A stretch of 64,000 bases of DNA, from the NCBI GenBank assembly GCA_922989275.2, contig OV277874.1:15674154-15738153 (forward strand), in the 5' to 3' direction. Numbering within the stretch: position 1 is the first letter of the stretch; each line of letters starts with the position of its first letter. Shown piece by piece: positions 52,994 to 63,079 of this stretch. The notes beneath the pieces are model-generated. The model was not told the DNA's origin, did no database searches, and saw only the letters and a list, made by a program, of their open reading frames with translations. The translations under genes were made by a program, and so were the position numbers. The stretch is from Gari tellinella (taxonomy: Eukaryota > Mollusca > Bivalvia > Cardiida > Psammobiidae).

Positions 52994-55900
52994 CTGAAAA
53001 GGAAACACTAATTGCGTACCCAGTACTGCTACTGAGCGAGTTTAGCTGACCTACTAGGATCGTACAAGGTAAGCTTGTATGACATTACATATCTACTCTA
53101 GTTCACAATCACGAAAACGCCAAGAGTGAGACTCTCGGATAAATAGTCTATAAAAAATGCGAAGACGACCGCTATTGACCAACTCTGTATAAAGCTAACG
53201 TCCAATGCAGTTGTTAAAGAATGGTGCTGCTATGATTTTATTTAATTTTAAATTTGGACATAATATATTTATCTGTGATTGATTCAACTACCAGCTTGTA
53301 ACAAGCTGTCACTCTCTTCCACCATTTTGTTTTCCGACATTTGTTCTACCCTCATGCTGGGCTGGGTGGAACTGAAGTAGCGGTGAAGAGTTACTAGGAT
53401 AGGAACCCCGAGCGTTTATGTCCTACTCTAGTTACTCGAGTCTACCCTAGTAGGTCAGCTAAACTCGCTCATTGATTCCTGAATCCAAGGTTATAAAGCG
53501 TTTAAGCTGAGTTTGAGATTGTTGTTCTCAAGCATGTCCAAACTGTTTTCAAAGTCGAATTCGGCAGTGAAATAATTGCCTAAAGTATTACATGTATTTC
53601 ATATTAATATTAAAAGCAATTAACCGAATGAATACCGATACGAGTGTGAAACAGTTTCGACCCTGGTCAGAAGTTTTTACTATTATTATTTGTCAGTTTG
53701 CCACGCATCGTACAATATCAAATAAACAGCAAATATTGGTATTGGAATTATCTACGACGTACAGTGCTCTTTCTCTTCAACGACATCCAATGGAAGACAC
53801 GTATTGTACATGCGTTGTTCGGAGGGAGTCGTTATAGGGAGGGAAATTTTTATATTTTGCTTATATTTTGCGTAACGCGGCATCTGATCTGGATTCAAAC
53901 TGTTTGTCACTCGATATTATATATATTCTATCAAATGTCCACTTATATGTTACTTTGAGAAACACAGCAAACGACATTTTTAAGCAGACAGTAGATCTAT
54001 AACAGCCATGAAAAGGTTGGACATAAATGTCTTGTTTGTGGAACAGCGGCAAAGGCCATTGTAAGGAGGGAATCGTTGTTGTGAGGGCCGTTGTAAGGAG
54101 GGAGCGCTGTATTTGATGTTTCAGTGACCAGTGAAATAAATCGACTACCGTTCTACATACCAGAAAAACAAGTTGTGGTCCTATTACCGCTCCGAGTCTC
54201 GCCATTACACTAACAAACCCGAAACCCATGTTCCTGTAAGGGAAACACCCTTCATATCACATAAATTTATATGCCTATTTACGTATTTGATTTATTCCTT
54301 CACTGAAGAAAGTAGTTTATAGAATCTAGCAGATCATAGCTTAAAGCAGGTTGAACGTAAAGCAGAATGCGCTTCAATCTGCTTTAAGTGGTCAGCTATC
54401 TTCCATACAAGTTGTTTGGTAAAGGGTTAAAACCCCTCTAAACTGCAGTTGTGGGCCTATAACCGCTCCAATTCTCGCCATCACACTAACAAAACCGAAA
54501 CCCATGTTCCTGTAAGGGAAATCTCCTTTATATCACATCTAATGAAATATATTAGTCGAATTGTCCATTACTCAAGCTCATTTACATAGAATTTACCAAG
54601 GATAATTCGCTATTTCTAACTGTTTCACTATTACACTGTGTATCAAAGGTCTTTCTTCTAAAAGGTTAAAACTCTCCAAACTTGCGAAAAAGAAAATTGA
54701 CAACAAAAGCAAGTGATAGGTCCATGGATAATGCTATTAAATATGAAATTCTTACAAACGGAAGTCTTTGCAAACGACAGTCTGACAACCGGAAATTGAA
54801 GGTGGCAGACGATAGTGCAATAGTTAGGACGAAGTAAATATAATAATAATTATGTAAAGAACCTGGTACGCGTCTTAGGAAACATCGTACGTAAGTTAGA
54901 TTCTAATATTCGCAATCATTATTTATAACTCAATCTAATTCTGTCATGTGACATCCTTTTGGAATTTGTCTTTTTAAGACGATTCCAAAGAGATGTCACA
55001 AGGCTGGAATAGAAGGAGAAATCAGAAATTAGATGTATTTTAAAGTTTTGACTTACGACCATGTTTGTCGTACGAGACGTTTAGTATGACGGGCACCAGT
55101 ATTTTTGAAAACGATATTATACATGTACCTAACAACTGTAGGGTAAACCTCTAATGTTAGAGTCTGTACCGGTCCCCATGTGGCATCCATCGCCATGTTG
55201 GCAACTAAAGCACAATAAGTTGTGACGTCATTACGGTAGGGCGTGTCTGAAAAACCAAATAAAGTATCCCGACATACCCACGTCATGAAGAGCAATGTAA
55301 AGAACAACTACAGTTGAGTTAAATGTTTGCTGAATTCTAAAGAAAATATGAGTTGGTCAAATAAAGGGTCACAGGAGAGGGACTCAGGGCTGCCATAAAT
55401 TGATAAAAAAATCCAAAGATTTCAAAATTTTCAATTTTTCAAGCGCGATCTTCCGAATTATACCTTTTACCCATAGTCTGTTTTTATTTTTTAAGACACG
55501 TAATGCTTAAATCAGGTTGAAAGTAAAGCAGAATGCGCCTTAACCCTTTCCCCCATAGACGCGACTTTTAGCGTATTTAATTTATTCCTCCGCTGAAGAA
55601 AATAGTTCCAGTTTATACCCTCATGAACAATAACCATTACAAATATTTTATATAGACTAGCAGATTTTAGCTTAAAGCAGGCTGAAAGTAAATCAGAATG
55701 TGCATTAAGGCACATTCTGCTTTACTTTCAACCTGCTTTAAGTGGTAACCTGTCTTCAATATTATAACTAGGCTATCAGGTAAAGGGTTAAGGCGCATTG
55801 TGCTTTACTTTCAGCCTGCCTTAGGCTACCATGTACTGGGAAAAAATGCGTGCGGTAATATCGTCTACATTATTACAATGGAGGAGACGAAAGTCCTTCC

Positions 55901-58900
55901 CAATAAACGCGTGTACGTCTGGGGCCCGTTTCATAAAACATCTTACGACAAATGTTGTCGTAAGTCAAAACTTTAAAATACGTTTAATCTCTTATTTCTC
56001 TATCTAATCCTGTCGTGTGACATCTTTTTGGAATCGTCTTTTCAAGACGATTAAAAAAAGATGTCTCAAGACAGGATTAGATTGAGAAATAAATTATAAT
56101 TGAGACTTTTATAATCTGACTTATGACAACATTTGTCATAAGAAGTTTTATGAAACGGGCCCCTGAACTTTTATTTCCATTGAAAACAGATAACATGGCG
56201 TCTGATCACTCTCCAAACTGGTTGCCACTCAGATTGAAATAAATAGCCAGACATTTAGAACTATTGCAATATTTTCGTTTGCGTTTAAACGGGAAAGAGT
56301 AACGTCGTTTTCACCTACAAACGATGTTATATACAGCTTCGCCTCGGTTAACAGTATTTTTCCGAAAGTTGACAATTTTACTGTCACCCTGTCAGACATG
56401 CGATATTTATATATTATTATACCTCAATTTATTTTACAATGTTAATCTCCCATAGGCCACAGTGCCATAGAAATACTATCAGACTCAGCGGGAAAAAAGT
56501 TACTGTCTTAAAAATACTGTCTCCCGCTACCATTGGTAATCGAACGTCGTAATGACGTCAAAAATACTGTCTCCCGCTACCATAGACAACGTAATGTTCG
56601 AAAATTATACTGTACCTTTCGCGCATGCGTAGTATCATTTTTTGCATTTCCGTTTAAAACACAACAAACGGTTTACAACGGTTAACGATGAGGATTTTAA
56701 AAAGTTTGACCAAGAGAAAGATTCCAAAAACACCAAGCGGTTCTAGTAAACACGGGGTGAATTTGTTTAATGAATTCTGCGATCAAATAAATTGAGGTAT
56801 AATAGTATAATATACCGTTCCCTCCCTACAATGGCCCTTCCAACAACGATTCCATCCTAACAACAACCTTTGTCGCAGTTCTCTCAACAGGACACTTATG
56901 TCTAATGCTATTACTGCTTCATATCGTCAGCTTAAAATTGTCGTCTGCAGTTTTTTCTCAAAGTTATAAATTAGTGGACACTTTGATAGAATAAATAGAA
57001 TGACGTATTACAAACAGCTTGAATCCAGATCAGACGCCGCGTTACGCGGCGTCTGATCTGGATTTAAGCTGTTTTCAAATGTAAGCCAAATCTTAATGTT
57101 TCCTCAATATAACGATTGCCTCCGAACAACACACACAATCTGTGTCTCTCATTGAATGTCCTTTTAGGAAGGGAGCACTGTATTTCCATACCGGCCTCTG
57201 CAGAACACACGCCTCCTTTCAACGACACTTGAAAATAATCCCCAAAACTAACATCGAATTTATTGTAAACCGAACACTTCCTTTGAACCTGTACAGTGGA
57301 GAATCTGTTATTCTTTCCCGTTTAAACGCAAACGTACGCAAATGAAAATCACTAAAACGTAGAAAAGAACAACTTTTGGCCAATTCTGATAATTCTTGTT
57401 TATCTTGGTGGCAAACTGTTTGGAGCCTGATCAGACGCCGGGCAAATAATAGTTTTAGCGTAAACGCGTTTATTGGGAAAGAATAACAGATTCTCCACTG
57501 TATACTTGCTGGAAAATTTCAATGTTGATGAACAAAGGTAATCTAATGGCACTGCAATAGTGTATGTCCATACAGCAAAGTAATACAGTGTGGACAGCAT
57601 TATTATAACATAACAGACGGCGTGAGCGTTGAATTACACCCGTTGTTTAAATGTCATATATAACTAGTGTAACGTGCAAACCGAGTGACCCAGCAACAAC
57701 AAACCCCGTCGGTGCAAAGCTTAAGCTCACACCAAGAGATGTTTGTTGCGCTATATAATTGACTCTACTTTCCCAACATACAACGGTTTGGGAAGCCTCA
57801 TTTGCATATACCAACGTACTACATGTACATGTACGTACGTTACACTAGTTATATAACTATGCAAATGAGGTACGCCACGACGTCGTTTACTTGTGACGTC
57901 GTTAAAATGCGTTATGTGCGCGTTCGATTTCCAACGTCTTCATTCCATCATGTAGATTCAATTTATAGATTGTTGGTGTAATTAATCAATATTAGATCTA
58001 CATGAAAGTGTCTATTAATACATATAACAACATAAGCATTATGCTAGTGAACGGGGTTACTTTGGAACAACTTTTTTCCTGTATAGATCTACTTATATCG
58101 CGCTTAGCATTCACTTGACCTCAAAGGCTGCGATAAATAACATTTCTAGGTTTTGTTATAAAAAGAATATAACATTCGTGTTAATAATGTATTGGATTTA
58201 TCAAACTCGTCGTTTTAGAAAACGATAAAAACTCGGCAAAGCCTCGTTTTTATCGTTTTCTAAAAGACTCGTTTAATAAATCCAATACATTATCAACACT
58301 CATGTAATATCCTATATTTCTTTCCCAATAAATGAGTTTACTCTAAAACGCTTATTTCCATTGCAGACAGTTTGCAGACTGATCAGACTCCGGGTTATCC
58401 AGCGTCTGATCAGTCTCTAAACTGTTTGTCACTCAGAATAACATTAATAGTGAGAATTATCGAAAAGTTGTCATTTTCTCATTTTTGATGCGATGCGTTT
58501 GCGTTTCGTTTGCATTTAAACGGGAAAGAATACCGTTTTATTCACTGTACATATGATATAGCAGACCGTGAAGACCCTAATAAGACGCAGCGTGACTCGG
58601 TATCTCGTCATGGTCTACATTGTTGGCAAATGTCCACTTTAATAGACACAATTCTTAAATGGTTTAATCTGTTAATAGCATGTATAGGTCAAAAGAATGC
58701 CTAACTGGGTTACACGTATCGCTGTTGTTAGTTTTGGCTAAACTTCGTAACTACATGTGCATTTCTGATTTTGTTTTGGAACATGTTTTGACTGAATAAA
58801 TTGGAATTATTTTCTTCAGTGCATGAATAAATCAAATGCGCTAAAAGGCGCTTCTGGTGAGGAAATGGTTAACCCATTTGTGTCCACGATCCCATATATG

Positions 58901-61811
58901 GGACATAGGCAAACAGTGTAGACTCTGATCAGACGCCGCATTATGCGGCGTCTGATCAGAGTCTACACTGTTTGCTGATAGGAATTTCATTATAAAACAA
59001 AATGAAAATGAAAATTTTGACCAGGCATCCCTTGATAAAAAATGGACTAATCCAATATATAAGCATGGAAGAATCCACTGGGCACAAATGGGTTAAACAT
59101 CTTCTCTACTGCATCCTAACCTATATATTGTACACTTCCAACTGCCACGCCTCCAAGCAGACACACCGTTAGAGACATCATCGAAGCCCGTTTTCTGCCA
59201 AATCTTTACAAAAAGATATAATAGAAAATGCCCCATTATTTCTCGTATATTTGAAATTTAACGCAAATGCAATGCTAAGTAAATTGAAACAAGAATGGTA
59301 TCACAGAAAGAGACAAATGCCCCCGAGGTGTTTTGTCACTGCAATGTATTCATTTGGCTTTCAAGTAAAATCATAAAGCAGGTTATAATTGTACTGCTTG
59401 TTGTTGTTGTGACGAAAATGTACAAAAACAAGCTTTTCTAGCTTATTCAAATGCATCATCACCATAGCATCATGACGTCATATTGATGTCATCATGACGT
59501 CATGATGATGTCGTTGTCATAACAAGGTTTGTCAAATGTCATATATCTAAATTTAGAAATGATCACATGATCAAGAGTTATGAAGAGTTAGGAAGAGTTA
59601 TCTCTCTTCCTATTCATTTGAAATAAAATAGGATGAGTTATCTCCTTTTTCACCCAAATTTACCTCTAAATGATCTCTAAGTGACCTCTAAATGACCTTG
59701 ACCTTTGTCAGACATGACCCAAGTTGTACTGACCTCAAGAGCTTCTTGAGGTGAGTACACATACCAAATACATTTGTATAAAGTCTCTATCCCATGTTGT
59801 TCAAAAGGTATGGCCAAGGTTAAAATTGTGTACAGACAAACAGACAGACAGACCAAAAAACAACATGCCCCCGACTAAGTCGTGCGGTGGCATACAAACT
59901 GATAGTACTTTCTAAATGATAGTTTAAACAAATTTTATTTCATAAATTACTACATATTGTACATAAGATGATAATTAACAACATTTGAATAGGATTGGAC
60001 CAGAAGCAAAGCTTGTTAAGATCCTTCCCTTCTCCTTTTGCAAATGTTTAATTCAACCTGAATGACAAACAGTTTGGAACCTGATCAGTCGCTGGATAAC
60101 CCGACGTCTGATCAGATTCCAGCCTGTTTGCCACTCAAACTAACATGAAGCACAATATCATTTTCTACGTTTTATAATGATGCGTTCGCGTTTTTAAAAA
60201 CAGTAAAGTACATCGTCTTCTCTATTATAAGCTACAGTGGAGAATCTGTTATTCTTTCCCGTTTAAACGCAAACGTACGCAAACGCAAAGCACTAAAACG
60301 TAGAAAAGAAGAACTTTTTGACAATTCTGATAATTCTTGTTTATCTTGGTGGCAAACAGTTTGGAGCCTGATCAGACGCCGGGTTACCCGGCGTCTAATC
60401 TGGCTCCAAACTGTTTGCACTGCAAATAATAGATTTAGCGTAAACGCGTTTATTGGGAATGAATAACAGATTCTCCACTGTAACACGTTATTACGAATAG
60501 TATAAATTATTATGCATTGTTACAAAGAGCTCACAAGGAATATGTGTGTATGATGATATACATGTACGAGTACACATCATTTCCTATTGTAAGATATATT
60601 CGGACTTCAGTAGTTTCGTACCTGTTTTGTAAGTAAATGGACGTGAGTTTTGCAGGGAAAGAGGCGATGCCGAACAAGAAGATATTGAGATAGATGTTTC
60701 CGGAGAGCTGTTGAATGCCGAAGTTGATCCCGTAGGACACCAGACCCATAGTCAGCCTGTACGAGAATTAGAAATCTGTTAGGAACCATGTGCACACACA
60801 CTCACGCAATAAAGCAACACAGTAACTCCTAATCATTTCCCCCATATAAACTACTTTTGGCACCTTTAATTTATTCCTCCACTGAAGAAAATAGTTCCAA
60901 TTTGAAGTCATGAACATGTACCATAAGAAACATTTTATAAATGCTAGCAGATGGTAGCTTAAAGCAGATTGAAAGTAGAGCTTTAAGCAGTTACCTGTCT
61001 TTAAAGCTAGAACCAGAAAATTTTATTCATTTCTAATAAACGCGTAAAATATTTCTGCTGCAAGCAAGTTCGAGTCTGATCAGTCGCCCGGTTACCCGCC
61101 GCCAGATCAGACTTCAGTCTGTTTAAACATGAATGTTCAGAATTGTCAAAAACGTTTCCTATTTTTCGTTTTATTACGATGCGTTAACGTTTTATTAGTG
61201 CTTAAACGCGTACAGTGGATAATCTGTTATTCTTTCCCGTTTAAACGCAAACGTACGCAAACGCAAATCACTAAAACGTAGAAAAGAACAACATTTGGAC
61301 AATTCTGATAATTCTTGTTTATCTTGGTGGCAAACAGTTTGGAGCCTGATCAGACGCCGGGTTACCCGGCGTCTGATCTGGCTCCAAACTGTTTGCACTG
61401 CAAATAATAGTTTTAGCGTAAACGCGTTTATTGGGAAAGAATAACAGATTCTCCATTGTACCTGTATCATTTAGAAGCAGTGTGCCTGAAAAGGGCTCCT
61501 ACATTTTCATTTTTCAATACGTATAAAATCAACCTATCTAGAATTGTCCATTTGAGGTTTCAGGGAGAAAGGAGTTAACTCACCATGTTATAACTAGTGG
61601 TAGTGTTAACTTCAGAAGCCGTATCTTGCTAAACAAAACAAATACTGTGTATTTTGTAGCCGCTTCTTCGGATTTGTTTGAGTTAATGCTGCGCATGCGC
61701 GACAAGTCCGGTATAGACTTTCCGTTGATTCTCGCAACTTTCCACAAAGTCTTTTCAGCATCTTCGTGACGGTCATTAGCTAAATACCAACGAAAGCTTT
61801 CCGGTATGAAA
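52847..61811 (-). CDS. SLC22-type organic ion transporter (MFS), C-terminal half
   Basis: A plasma-membrane transporter of the major facilitator superfamily, SLC22 (organic cation/anion/carnitine) type. Six exons join in phase: complement of 61584-61811, 60622-60756, 59136-59203, 55129-55246, 54161-54233, 52847-52993. In order they give PESFRW with a cytoplasmic loop (family signature PESPRW, with Pro replaced by Phe here), a TM7 region SYGINFGIQQLSGNIYLNIF, the RFGRKRA loop, a TM10-like span ending EVYPTVVR, NMGFGFVSVMARLGAVIGP (TM11), and TM12 ending LATLPET with a short polar tail and stop. The N-terminal half, including TM1 and the large extracellular loop, was not found upstream to 64000 and probably lies beyond the window. 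The substrate cannot be told. Introns are full of MITEs. Confidence 0.85.
53034..53470. mobile_element. GAGCGAGTTTAGCTGACC TIR element
   Basis: Inverted ends GAGCGAGTTTAGCTGACCTA and TAGGTCAGCTAAACTCGCTC enclose about 385 bases without a long frame. It lies in the last intron of the transporter gene. Confidence 0.65.
53760..54111. mobile_element. Q2 MITE
   Basis: TACAGTGCTCTTTCTCTTCA to GAGGGAGCGCTGTA. The left arm of the core is partly deleted. It lies in the last intron of the transporter gene, 50 bases from exon 54161-54233. Confidence 0.75.
54161..54233 (-). CDS. SLC22-type transporter, TM11 exon
   Basis: Acceptor GGTGTTTCCCTTACAG-type pyrimidine tract and donor TTTCTG|GTATGT bound 73 nt. 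With the preceding exon it reads PTVVRNMGFGFVSVMARLGA and then VIGPQLVFL, in the 'N.G.G..S..AR.G..iaP' form of the family. A truncated second copy lies at 54446-54509. Confidence 0.85.
54270..54430. mobile_element. P1 MITE, internally deleted, between duplicated exons
   Basis: It contains GCTTAAAGCAGGTTGAACG, a shortened core and the terminus GGTAAAGGGTTAA at about 54417-54430. It sits between the two copies of the TM11 exon of the transporter gene. Confidence 0.6.
54446..54509 (-). pseudogene. Truncated duplicate of the transporter TM11 exon
   Basis: The minus strand repeats the acceptor and NMGFGFVSVMARIGAVIGPQ almost unchanged, but the end of the exon and its donor are replaced by unrelated sequence (GCAGTTTAGAGG). 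About 25 bases of upstream intron are duplicated as well. A palindromic MITE (54270-54430) lies between the two copies. The copy has an acceptor but no donor, so including it would wreck the message. Confidence 0.7.
55129..55246 (-). CDS. SLC22-type transporter, TM10 exon
   Basis: Acceptor TTGGTTTTTCAG, donor GTTAG|GTACAT, 118 nt. It reads TPYRNDVTTYCALVANMAMD and then TLEVYPTVV, completing Arg with the next exon. 'ELyPTvvR' is the conserved family motif; Glu-Val-Tyr here is a small variation. Confidence 0.8.
55385..55848. mobile_element. P2 MITE with a P1 MITE nested in its centre
   Basis: Left end CAGGGCTGCCATAAATTG. The core reads up to AGAATGCGCC, then a complete P1 element begins at TTAA 55540 and ends at TTAA 55788-55791, and the core resumes GGCGCATTGTGC. 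The outer right terminus is lost near 55848. Confidence 0.75.
55544..55787. mobile_element. P1 MITE nested at TTAA
   Basis: It runs CCCTTTCCCCCATAG to CAGGTAAAGGG, flanked by TTAA on each side, and was inserted at the CCTTAAGG apex of a P2 hairpin. It carries its own core (about 55670-55742). Confidence 0.8.
55920..56163. mobile_element. GGGGCCCGTTTCATAAAA MITE with a different hairpin
   Basis: Inverted ends GGGGCCCGTTTCATAAAAC and TTTTATGAAACGGGCCCC, subterminal CTTACGACAAATG. The hairpin core TCTAATCCTGTCGTGTGACA, apex CGTCTTTTCAAGACG, also appears alone at 54935-55015. Confidence 0.75.
56412..56812. mobile_element. TATTATACCTCAATTTATTT TIR element
   Basis: TATTATACCTCAATTTATTT at 56416 is matched inverted by AATAAATTGAGGTATAATA at 56789. 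Inside, TACTGTCTCCCGCTACCAT occurs twice (about 56515 and 56565). Confidence 0.6.
56817..57182. mobile_element. Q2 MITE
   Basis: It contains TTCCCTCCCTACAATGGCCC, the hairpin AACAGCTTGAATCCAGATCA with apex GCCGCGTTACGCGGC, and the end GGGAGCACTGTA. The orientation is opposite to 52441-52813. Confidence 0.75.
57292..57502. mobile_element. Q1 MITE lacking one hairpin arm
   Basis: Both termini are intact, but the hairpin stops at GATCAGACGCCGGG and jumps to CAAATAATAG, so the right arm was deleted. A deletion at the hairpin apex fits replication slippage. Confidence 0.75.
57655..57860. mobile_element. TATATAACTAGTGTAACGT TIR element
   Basis: TATATAACTAGTGTAACGT at 57658 and its inverted copy ACGTTACACTAGTTATATA at 57838. 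Internal ACATGTACATGTACGTACGT tract near the right end. Confidence 0.55.
58165..58315. repeat. Hairpin repeat (AATGTATTGGATTTAT type)
   Basis: Arms AATGTATTGGATTTATCAAA and AATAAATCCAATACATT; centre AAACTCGGCAAAGCCTCGTTT. In an intron of the transporter gene. Confidence 0.7.
58318..58550. mobile_element. Q1 MITE, diverged
   Basis: TTTCTTTCCCAATAAATGAG, a mutated hairpin (apex CCGGGTTATCCAGCG), right end TTATTCACTGTA. Confidence 0.6.
58790..58872. mobile_element. P1 MITE, right end only
   Basis: TGAATAAATTGGAATTATTT … GAGGAAATGGTTAA matches the right arm of P1 copies. The next element (a Q4) starts directly at the TTAA. Confidence 0.5.
58868..59094. mobile_element. TTAA-ended MITE with Q-type hairpin
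   Basis: GTTAACCCATTTGTGTCCAC … GGGCACAAATGGGTTAA, about 225 bp. The hairpin has stem AACAGTGTAGACTCTGATCA and apex GCCGCATTATGCGGC. The termini differ from Q3 and Q4. Confidence 0.75.
59136..59203 (-). CDS. SLC22-type transporter, RFGRKR loop exon
   Basis: Acceptor TTTTTGTAAAG, donor GTTGGAA|GTGTAC, 68 nt. With the previous exon it reads QNRFGRKRASMMSLTVCLLG, then GVAVG. The donor was chosen because only this GT joins the next exon in frame (GN-TPYR). A GT two bases downstream breaks the phase. Confidence 0.75.
59320..59895 (+). mobile_element. Short relative of the 'TGCCCCCG…' element
   Basis: Left end ACAAATGCCCCCGAGGTG, right end AACATGCCCCCGACTAAG, with CAAGGTTAAAATTGTGTACA and an ACAGACAGACAGACC microsatellite near the right end. 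It shares motifs with the 2.4-kb element at 20498-22962. It also includes 59455-59520, a cluster of overlapping ATGACGTCAT-like palindromes. It lies in an intron of the SLC22-type gene. Confidence 0.5.
60233..60482. mobile_element. Q1 MITE
   Basis: TACAGTGGAGAATCTG … TTCTCCACTGTA, complete. A decayed Q1 core precedes it at 60060-60225. Confidence 0.8.
60622..60756 (-). CDS. SLC22-type transporter, TM7 exon
   Basis: Acceptor TTCTCGTACAG, donor AACAG|GTACGA, 135 nt. It reads LTMGLVSYGINFGIQQLSG, then NIYLNIFLFGIASFPAKLT, then YLQNR across the junction. The 'G..LSG..Y.N.FL.G..E.P' pattern is diagnostic of the family. Confidence 0.85.
60830..61015. mobile_element. P1 MITE, partial
   Basis: Starts CATTTCCCCCATATAAAC. 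The core is truncated (TTAAAGCAGATTGAAAGTAG then GAGCTTTAAGCAG). Confidence 0.5.
61211..61460. mobile_element. Q1 MITE
   Basis: TACAGTGGATAATCTG … CTCCATTGTA, complete, preceded by a decayed copy at 61020-61205. It lies 124 bases after the donor of the PESxRW exon of the transporter gene. Confidence 0.8.
61584..61811 (-). CDS. SLC22-type transporter, PESxRW exon
   Basis: Acceptor TACTATTACAG, donor ACATG|GTGAGT, 228 nt. The peptide reads FIPESFRWYLANDRHEDAEK, then a basic intracellular loop, then KLTLPLVIT entering TM7. The terminal TG joins G of the next exon as Trp. This is the family's signature loop between TM6 and TM7. Confidence 0.85.
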
Positions 61812-61817
61812 CTGTAA

Positions 61818-61868
61818 TAGTAATAATAATAATAATAATAAATATAGTAATAATAATAATAATAATAA
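61818..61868 (+). repeat. (TAA)n microsatellite
   Basis: Interrupted runs of AATAATAATAAT just upstream, on the minus strand, of the PESxRW exon acceptor of the transporter gene. Confidence 0.85.
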
Positions 61869-62027
61869 AGACTTTATTTAGCAAGAGAGCTCACTTAATA
61901 AAAATCCCTCTTCCACGAGACCCTCAACTTATATACAAGTACAAACTGTAAGCGTTAAACATAAATGTATCCTCTTCATTCCTATCGCCGGAACCCTTAG
62001 CGAAAAGCGATTATAAATATCATCAAT

Positions 62028-63079
62028 TTAAGGCATTTCGCATACGGAAGTCGGTCTTGCGGGCGAGCGGATATGCGTCTTGACGACATAGACTTTTTCC
62101 GTACGTGCTTATACTAGAAAATTTATATAAAGGAAATGTTGATACCATTTAGTATAATCCTTCATAGCGCAGTCAGTAGAGTGATTGACTAGCATTTCAA
62201 AGGTCATAGGTTCGAGACCCATCCGATGCAAATATGTTTTTAAGTGTCCGATTTATTGACTTGTCAATCCATAACGCAGTGCTCAATGGACATGTTATGT
62301 TTAGTCTTCGTTGATTAGAATTAGTGATATTATATACGGTCCAATTATATGCCCACTTACATGTACGTTTTAGTTTAATGACTTACAAGTCAATAAAATC
62401 GGTGTTCATGTATATGATTTGATCGAACTATAAAGCCACACATTGAAGCTTATCAATACGTCAACCTTTTCAAGATCGATATTGCCCATTATTATTATGT
62501 TTAAACAACATAATTAACCTTGTATGCAAGTCCATGAATAGATAATAATGCATTTTAATGACAGAGTTTTAATTTTAAGGTAGGCTACTGTATCTCAACT
62601 TCAAATATCCCACATTTTAATAAGAAAATCTATTATTACAACAAATCCCGACTGTACTATTTTCAAATATTTCAGACTAACTACATGTACTTCATAAACC
62701 ATATATTTGAATAAAATGAAAAAAGTATACATTGAATGAGTCAGTTTTTTGTAATTCAATTGTTTAGCATTTTGCAAAATTTAAATAGCTGATAACATCT
62801 TTCTGAACACATTTATTAAAAATGTTTTTAGCTTTTCTTGTAATGAATGTTGTGGACTAGTTATTGGGCGAGATTTATAGTCATTAGCTTGATTTATTTT
62901 TGAGAAAAATAAAATCATCAAAATTCCAGGTTTTTGTCGATAAAAGAGACCTTAAAGACAAACCACACGATAAATTTTGCCTATATTTTCACACATTGTT
63001 TCTTAGGCTATTATCATTCTTCATGAAAAGTTTCATAACACCTTGTATGGAAACTAAGCGCACCTGCGAAGTACCTTAA
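62028..63079 (+). mobile_element. 1.05-kb TTAA-flanked DNA element with internal tRNA-like sequence, copy 2
   Basis: It matches the 15986-17016 copy from end to end with small indels. It starts TTAAGGCATTTCGC (left end slightly decayed) and ends GCGAAGTACCTTAA. The tRNA-like block is at about 62159-62225 with B box GGTTCGAGACC. It lies upstream of the first transporter exon found here. Confidence 0.7.

Noticed and set aside
57504..57610. A minus-strand frame (LSTLYYFAVWTYTIAVPLDY) that looks like a membrane segment of the SLC22-type gene
   Set aside because: The flanking exons (59136-59203 and 55129-55246) join in phase and give the expected family sequence without it. It also has no matching splice phases.
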